A DNA stretch of 6,334 nt. Origin: Methanobrevibacter sp. (GTDB lineage: Archaea > Methanobacteriota > Methanobacteria > Methanobacteriales > Methanobacteriaceae). A program made the position numbers and the translations under genes. Shown here one piece after another: positions 3,711 to 6,334 of this stretch; positions within the stretch are counted from its first letter, which is position 1, and every line of letters begins with the position of its first letter. The DNA is taken from positions 1 through 6,334 of the forward strand of contig JAITOM010000014.1 of assembly GCA_031289975.1 (NCBI GenBank), read 5' to 3'. The notes beneath the pieces are model-generated. The model was not told the DNA's origin. It did no database searches and saw only the letters and a program-made list of their open reading frames with translations.

Positions 3711-5690
3711 ATGGTTATTATTAATATAAGAAAATCGTTATTATTTAGTGTAGTGTTGATTTGGATCGGTTTGTGTTTAGTTGGATCAGTTAGTGCTATT
3801 TCTTTTGATAAATATTCAAATATTCATACAGTATCTTCACATGAGACTAATAATATAGTACCGAATACTATAATTGGAAGTCTTGTAAAAAGAATGGATT
3901 TTTTGTTTTTCCTAGATTTTTTTGTTTTTCCTAAGTTAATAAATGGTGATAGTGTTCCATCATCAGTTGGTTTTTCTTTGGAGGATGCTGTGCGGAATTC
4001 AAGTGATAATGATGTTATAAATATTCCAACTAATCTATCCACAGTTAATAATGTTATATGTATTAATCATAATTTAACTATTAGGGGTGTTGATGGTTTA
4101 ACACTTTGTGATTTGAATATGTTGGATGGTTTGTTTGTTATTGCTCCTAATTGCACATTAAATTTATCTAATATCAAGGTGAGTGATGAGTATCTTTCAT
4201 CTTCTTTAATACGTAATAATGGGGAGTTGATTTTGAATAATTGTTTATTTGAAAATAATGATGGGCATGTTGACGGTTTAATAATTAATAATATTTTTAA
4301 TTCATCATTATTGATTAATAATTCCAGTTTCATAGATAATAATGCTGATGATACTAGTAAAGGTGGATGTATTAATATGAATTATAGTAATGGAGGTAAT
4401 ATAAGTAATTCAATCTTCAGTGGTAATCATGGGTATTTGGGTGGTGCATTATACTGTGATTTATATGATAATGATTTACTAAATATAGTGAATTCGTCAT
4501 TATATAATAATACAGGATTTAAAGGTGGTGCTGTTTATAATAAGGATAGTCATCTAATTATTAAAAATAGTAGTTTCAGGAGTAATAATGCTACTATTAG
4601 TGGTGGTGGCTTATTTAATGATAACTCTGATGATTTAGAAATATTGGATTGCGATTTTCATGATAATAATGCTCTATGCGGTGGTGGGGTTTATGCGACT
4701 ACTGCAGTTAATAGTGTTGGTCATTCTAATTTCAGTTATAATCATGCATTATCTGGTGGAGCAATTTATAATAAAGATGGTGGGAAGCAGACTTATGTTT
4801 ATAATAGAACTCAGTTCATAGGTAATGGTTATGATGGTGTTGGTAGTTATGGTGGTGCTATAACAATTAATAATGGTGATTTGGTTTTAACTCGTTCAAT
4901 ATTGAATAATAATACTGCGGAGAAAGGAGGAGCAGTATATATTGATTCTAGTAATTTAAGATTTGAAGATTGTTTATTTAACGATAATACCGGTTTGGGT
5001 TATGGTGGAGTATTGTATAGTGAAAATAGTCATGCACTTATACGGGGAACGGTTTTCAATCATTCTACAGCGACTATTGGGGGAGTAATATATTCTGATG
5101 GCGGATCAATTACATGTGATGATGATAAGTATAAATCAGAGTTTAGGAGTAATAGTGCAAGGTTGGATGGTGGAGCTATTTTTACTTTAGGTGATCTAGT
5201 AGTATCTGGAGGTGATGAGATGACTGATTTTATAGATAATAATGCTAATGGTAGTGGTGGTGCTATTAGTTCTAGGTCTAATTTATGTATTGAAAAAGCA
5301 AATTTCCAATCTAATAGTGCAGGTGATAAGGGTGGTGCTATAAGGTCTAGTGGATTAGTGACAAGTGATGGTTCAAGTATTAAAATATTATCCGTTAATT
5401 TCACCGATAATAATGCAAATCAGGGATCTGGCATGTTCTTATATGAGGGATCTTATGCTAAGGTGGATAATTGTAAGTTTACTGGTAGTGCATTTTATAA
5501 TGCTCGTGGTAGTCATGTGTTATTAAATAATACACGTTTTATGGTTAATGGTGGTTGGAGTGTTTATCATGAGTCTGGTAATGATTTAACAATAAGAAAT
5601 GTGATTATAAATAATAATAAGGCAGAAATAGGAATGATTGGTTGTCCAAATGATTGGTATCGTGGAGAAATACATATAATTAATGAATAG
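3711..5690 (+). CDS. Adhesin-like secreted beta-helix protein
   Basis: This 659-residue surface/secreted protein belongs to the adhesin-like (Asn/Ser-rich, polymorphic-membrane-protein-repeat) class of gut methanogens. A Sec signal peptide covers residues 1-29: basic NIRK, a hydrophobic core, and SVSA before the cleavage point. A pectin-lyase-type N-cap follows around 80-150 (SLEDAV, then LTIRGVDG and NCTLNLSNI). From about 4440 to 5345 there are about twelve GGA-type turns (GGALY, GGAVY, GGGLF, GGGVY, GGAIY and so on), spaced about 20-35 residues and alternating with F-x-x-N-x-A segments, the pattern of a right-handed parallel beta-helix. Many N-x-S/T sites suggest heavy N-glycosylation. There is no Ig-like domain, pseudomurein-binding repeat or membrane anchor at the C-terminus (EIHIINE), unusual for the class, so it may be released or shortened. 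A T-rich tandem duplication near residues 62-74 encodes an odd FLFFLDFFVF stretch. The ligand is unknown. A paralogue follows 59 bp downstream. Confidence 0.88.
   Translation: MVIINIRKSLLFSVVLIWIGLCLVGSVSAISFDKYSNIHTVSSHETNNIVPNTIIGSLVKRMDFLFFLDFFVFPKLINGDSVPSSVGFSLEDAVRNSSDNDVINIPTNLSTVNNVICINHNLTIRGVDGLTLCDLNMLDGLFVIAPNCTLNLSNIKVSDEYLSSSLIRNNGELILNNCLFENNDGHVDGLIINNIFNSSLLINNSSFIDNNADDTSKGGCINMNYSNGGNISNSIFSGNHGYLGGALYCDLYDNDLLNIVNSSLYNNTGFKGGAVYNKDSHLIIKNSSFRSNNATISGGGLFNDNSDDLEILDCDFHDNNALCGGGVYATTAVNSVGHSNFSYNHALSGGAIYNKDGGKQTYVYNRTQFIGNGYDGVGSYGGAITINNGDLVLTRSILNNNTAEKGGAVYIDSSNLRFEDCLFNDNTGLGYGGVLYSENSHALIRGTVFNHSTATIGGVIYSDGGSITCDDDKYKSEFRSNSARLDGGAIFTLGDLVVSGGDEMTDFIDNNANGSGGAISSRSNLCIEKANFQSNSAGDKGGAIRSSGLVTSDGSSIKILSVNFTDNNANQGSGMFLYEGSYAKVDNCKFTGSAFYNARGSHVLLNNTRFMVNGGWSVYHESGNDLTIRNVIINNNKAEIGMIGCPNDWYRGEIHIINE
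3897..3933 (+). repeat. T-rich 18/19-bp tandem duplication inside the adhesin
   Basis: GAT6GT5CCTA (3897-3914) is followed directly by GAT7GT5CCTA (3915-3933). The copies differ only by one T, so the two are read in different frames: DFLFFL from the first, DFFVFP from the second. The region is slippage-prone, and any change of one base, or loss of a 19-bp unit, would shift the frame and abolish the protein. Confidence 0.9.
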
Positions 5691-5699
5691 TATATTATA
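5691..5699 (+). promoter_or_regulatory. Possible TATA box for the second adhesin-like gene
   Basis: TATATTATA immediately follows the stop of the first adhesin gene. Transcription would start near 5720, giving a leader of about 30 nt that includes the AAGGT ribosome site. It would let the second gene be expressed independently, although read-through from the first gene across 59 bp is equally possible. Confidence 0.35.
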
Positions 5700-5708
5700 T
5701 TTAAGAAT

Positions 5709-5732
5709 AAAAAGTGTGGAATAAAACTTTTT
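5709..5732 (+). terminator. Hairpin between the two adhesin-like genes
   Basis: AAAAAGT (5709-5715) pairs with ACTTTTT (5726-5732) around a 10-base loop, with the T5 run in the 3' arm. This AT-dominated stem could slow or stop transcription after the first gene. The evidence is weak because of base composition. Confidence 0.3.
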
Positions 5733-5737
5733 AGAAA

Positions 5738-5743
5738 GAAGGT
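5738..5743 (+). promoter_or_regulatory. Ribosome site of the second adhesin-like gene
   Basis: GAAGGT lies 6 nt before ATG 5750, directly abuts ATG 5744 and is 18 nt from ATG 5762. All three ATGs are in frame. The spacing favours 5750. Confidence 0.5.
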
Positions 5744-5749
5744 ATGGGA

Positions 5750-6334
5750 ATGGTTTTTTTTATGAATTATAGGATAGTTATTGCTTGTTTTTTAATATGT
5801 TTGATGGTTTGTGGTAATAGCAGCATTATTTATGCGGTGGATAAAATACCGAGTGGGAATGATTTAAAAGTAAAATTTAATGAGTTTGAAAGTGATTATA
5901 GTTCTGCTATTGATCTATTTAATAATAAGTACCTTTATGTTGATCCCAGTAAAAGTGATGGTTTCAAGGATTTTATTAATGGTTCTATTGTTTATTCTAA
6001 TCTTAAGGATGCTGTAGCTAATAGTAGTCCTGGTGATACAATATATCTTAAAGAAGGTAATTACACTGGTGATGAAAACACAGGTATAAACATACCACAT
6101 AACTTGAATATTATTGGATTATCACCAATACCTGACAAGATTAATGAAACTAATGGATGTTTAGCGGATACTACTAATGATACTGGTATTATAATTAATG
6201 CTGAAGGTAAGAATAATTTTTTTAATATTCCAAACTCTTGTAGTGTGGAGTTAGGTAATTTAACCCTGATTAATGCCTATTCAAGTGATGATAATGGTGG
6301 AGCAATAAATAATAATGGTAAACTGTTAATCAAC
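5750..6334 (+). CDS. Second adhesin-like beta-helix protein (3' end outside window)
   Basis: The open frame runs from ATG 5750 to the last base (195 codons) without a stop, so the gene is cut by the window end. Residues 1-29 form a Sec signal peptide (NYR, a hydrophobic core from IVIACF to LMV, IIYA before the cleavage point). A family-typical N-cap follows: YVDPSKSDG at about 59-67, then NLKDAVANSSPGDTIYLKEG and INIPHNLNIIG, the usual opening of methanogen adhesin-like proteins. The first helix turn with NGGAIN appears near the end (about 183-188). It shares architecture with the gene at 3711 but is clearly diverged. A T8 run (5754-5761) covers codons 2-4, with another in-frame ATG at 5762 directly after it. 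The alternative starts 5744 and 5762 cannot be excluded. Confidence 0.82.
   Translation, partial: MVFFMNYRIVIACFLICLMVCGNSSIIYAVDKIPSGNDLKVKFNEFESDYSSAIDLFNNKYLYVDPSKSDGFKDFINGSIVYSNLKDAVANSSPGDTIYLKEGNYTGDENTGINIPHNLNIIGLSPIPDKINETNGCLADTTNDTGIIINAEGKNNFFNIPNSCSVELGNLTLINAYSSDDNGGAINNNGKLLIN

Noticed and set aside
3824..5404. Minus-strand frames of 72, 88 and 114 codons opposite the adhesin gene
   Set aside because: They mirror the repetitive coding sequence of the adhesin (Leu/Pro/Ser strings from antisense Gly/Asn codons) and have no start signals.
5915..6100. 61-codon minus-strand frame
   Set aside because: It is antisense to the second adhesin-like gene, which has a signal peptide and family motifs; it is a shadow frame.

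Overview
This window looks like a low-GC methanogenic archaeon of the order Methanobacteriales (Methanobrevibacter or Methanosphaera type). Three things support that: an archaeal 6-phospho-3-hexuloisomerase, a COG1665-type nucleotidyltransferase, and two secreted Asn/Ser-rich beta-helix proteins of the adhesin-like class that is abundant in gut methanogens. Promoters look archaeal (TATA boxes such as TTTATATATAA), ribosome sites match the archaeal GGAGGTGAT pattern, and intergenic DNA is extremely AT-rich. The genus is inferred; no rRNA is present.

Layout. Bases 1-777 hold no convincing protein gene. They contain a 41-bp direct repeat (75-115 and 721-761) flanking a region of raised GC that can fold into a roughly 295-nt multi-hairpin RNA (251-545), with a TATA-like box about 25 bp upstream. 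Next come hxlB/phi (778-1362, +) and a convergent nucleotidyltransferase gene (1373-2410, -), separated by only 10 bp. Bases 2411-2943 are a very AT-rich spacer with a perfect (AG)12 microsatellite, a possible 36-codon ORF directly after it, and a strong promoter for an unrecognised small secreted Trp-rich protein (2944-3375, +). Bases 3376-3710 form a repeat-laden spacer: a perfect 19-bp tandem duplication, a T12 run and a long palindrome resembling paired IS terminal inverted repeats. It leads into an adhesin-like beta-helix protein (3711-5690, +). A second adhesin-like gene starts at 5750 and runs off the window end.

The first two genes are housekeeping: one supplies pentose phosphates through the reversed ribulose monophosphate pathway, the other is a conserved archaeal nucleotidyltransferase of unknown substrate. 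The right half is an accessory surface/secretome island. The most interesting aspects are the unassigned structured-RNA candidate upstream of hxlB and the number of slippage-prone tracts around the secreted genes: (AG)12, T12, a T6/T7 tandem duplication inside one adhesin and T8 at the start of the other. The latter would fit contingency (phase-variable) surface loci, which is an inference to be tested.
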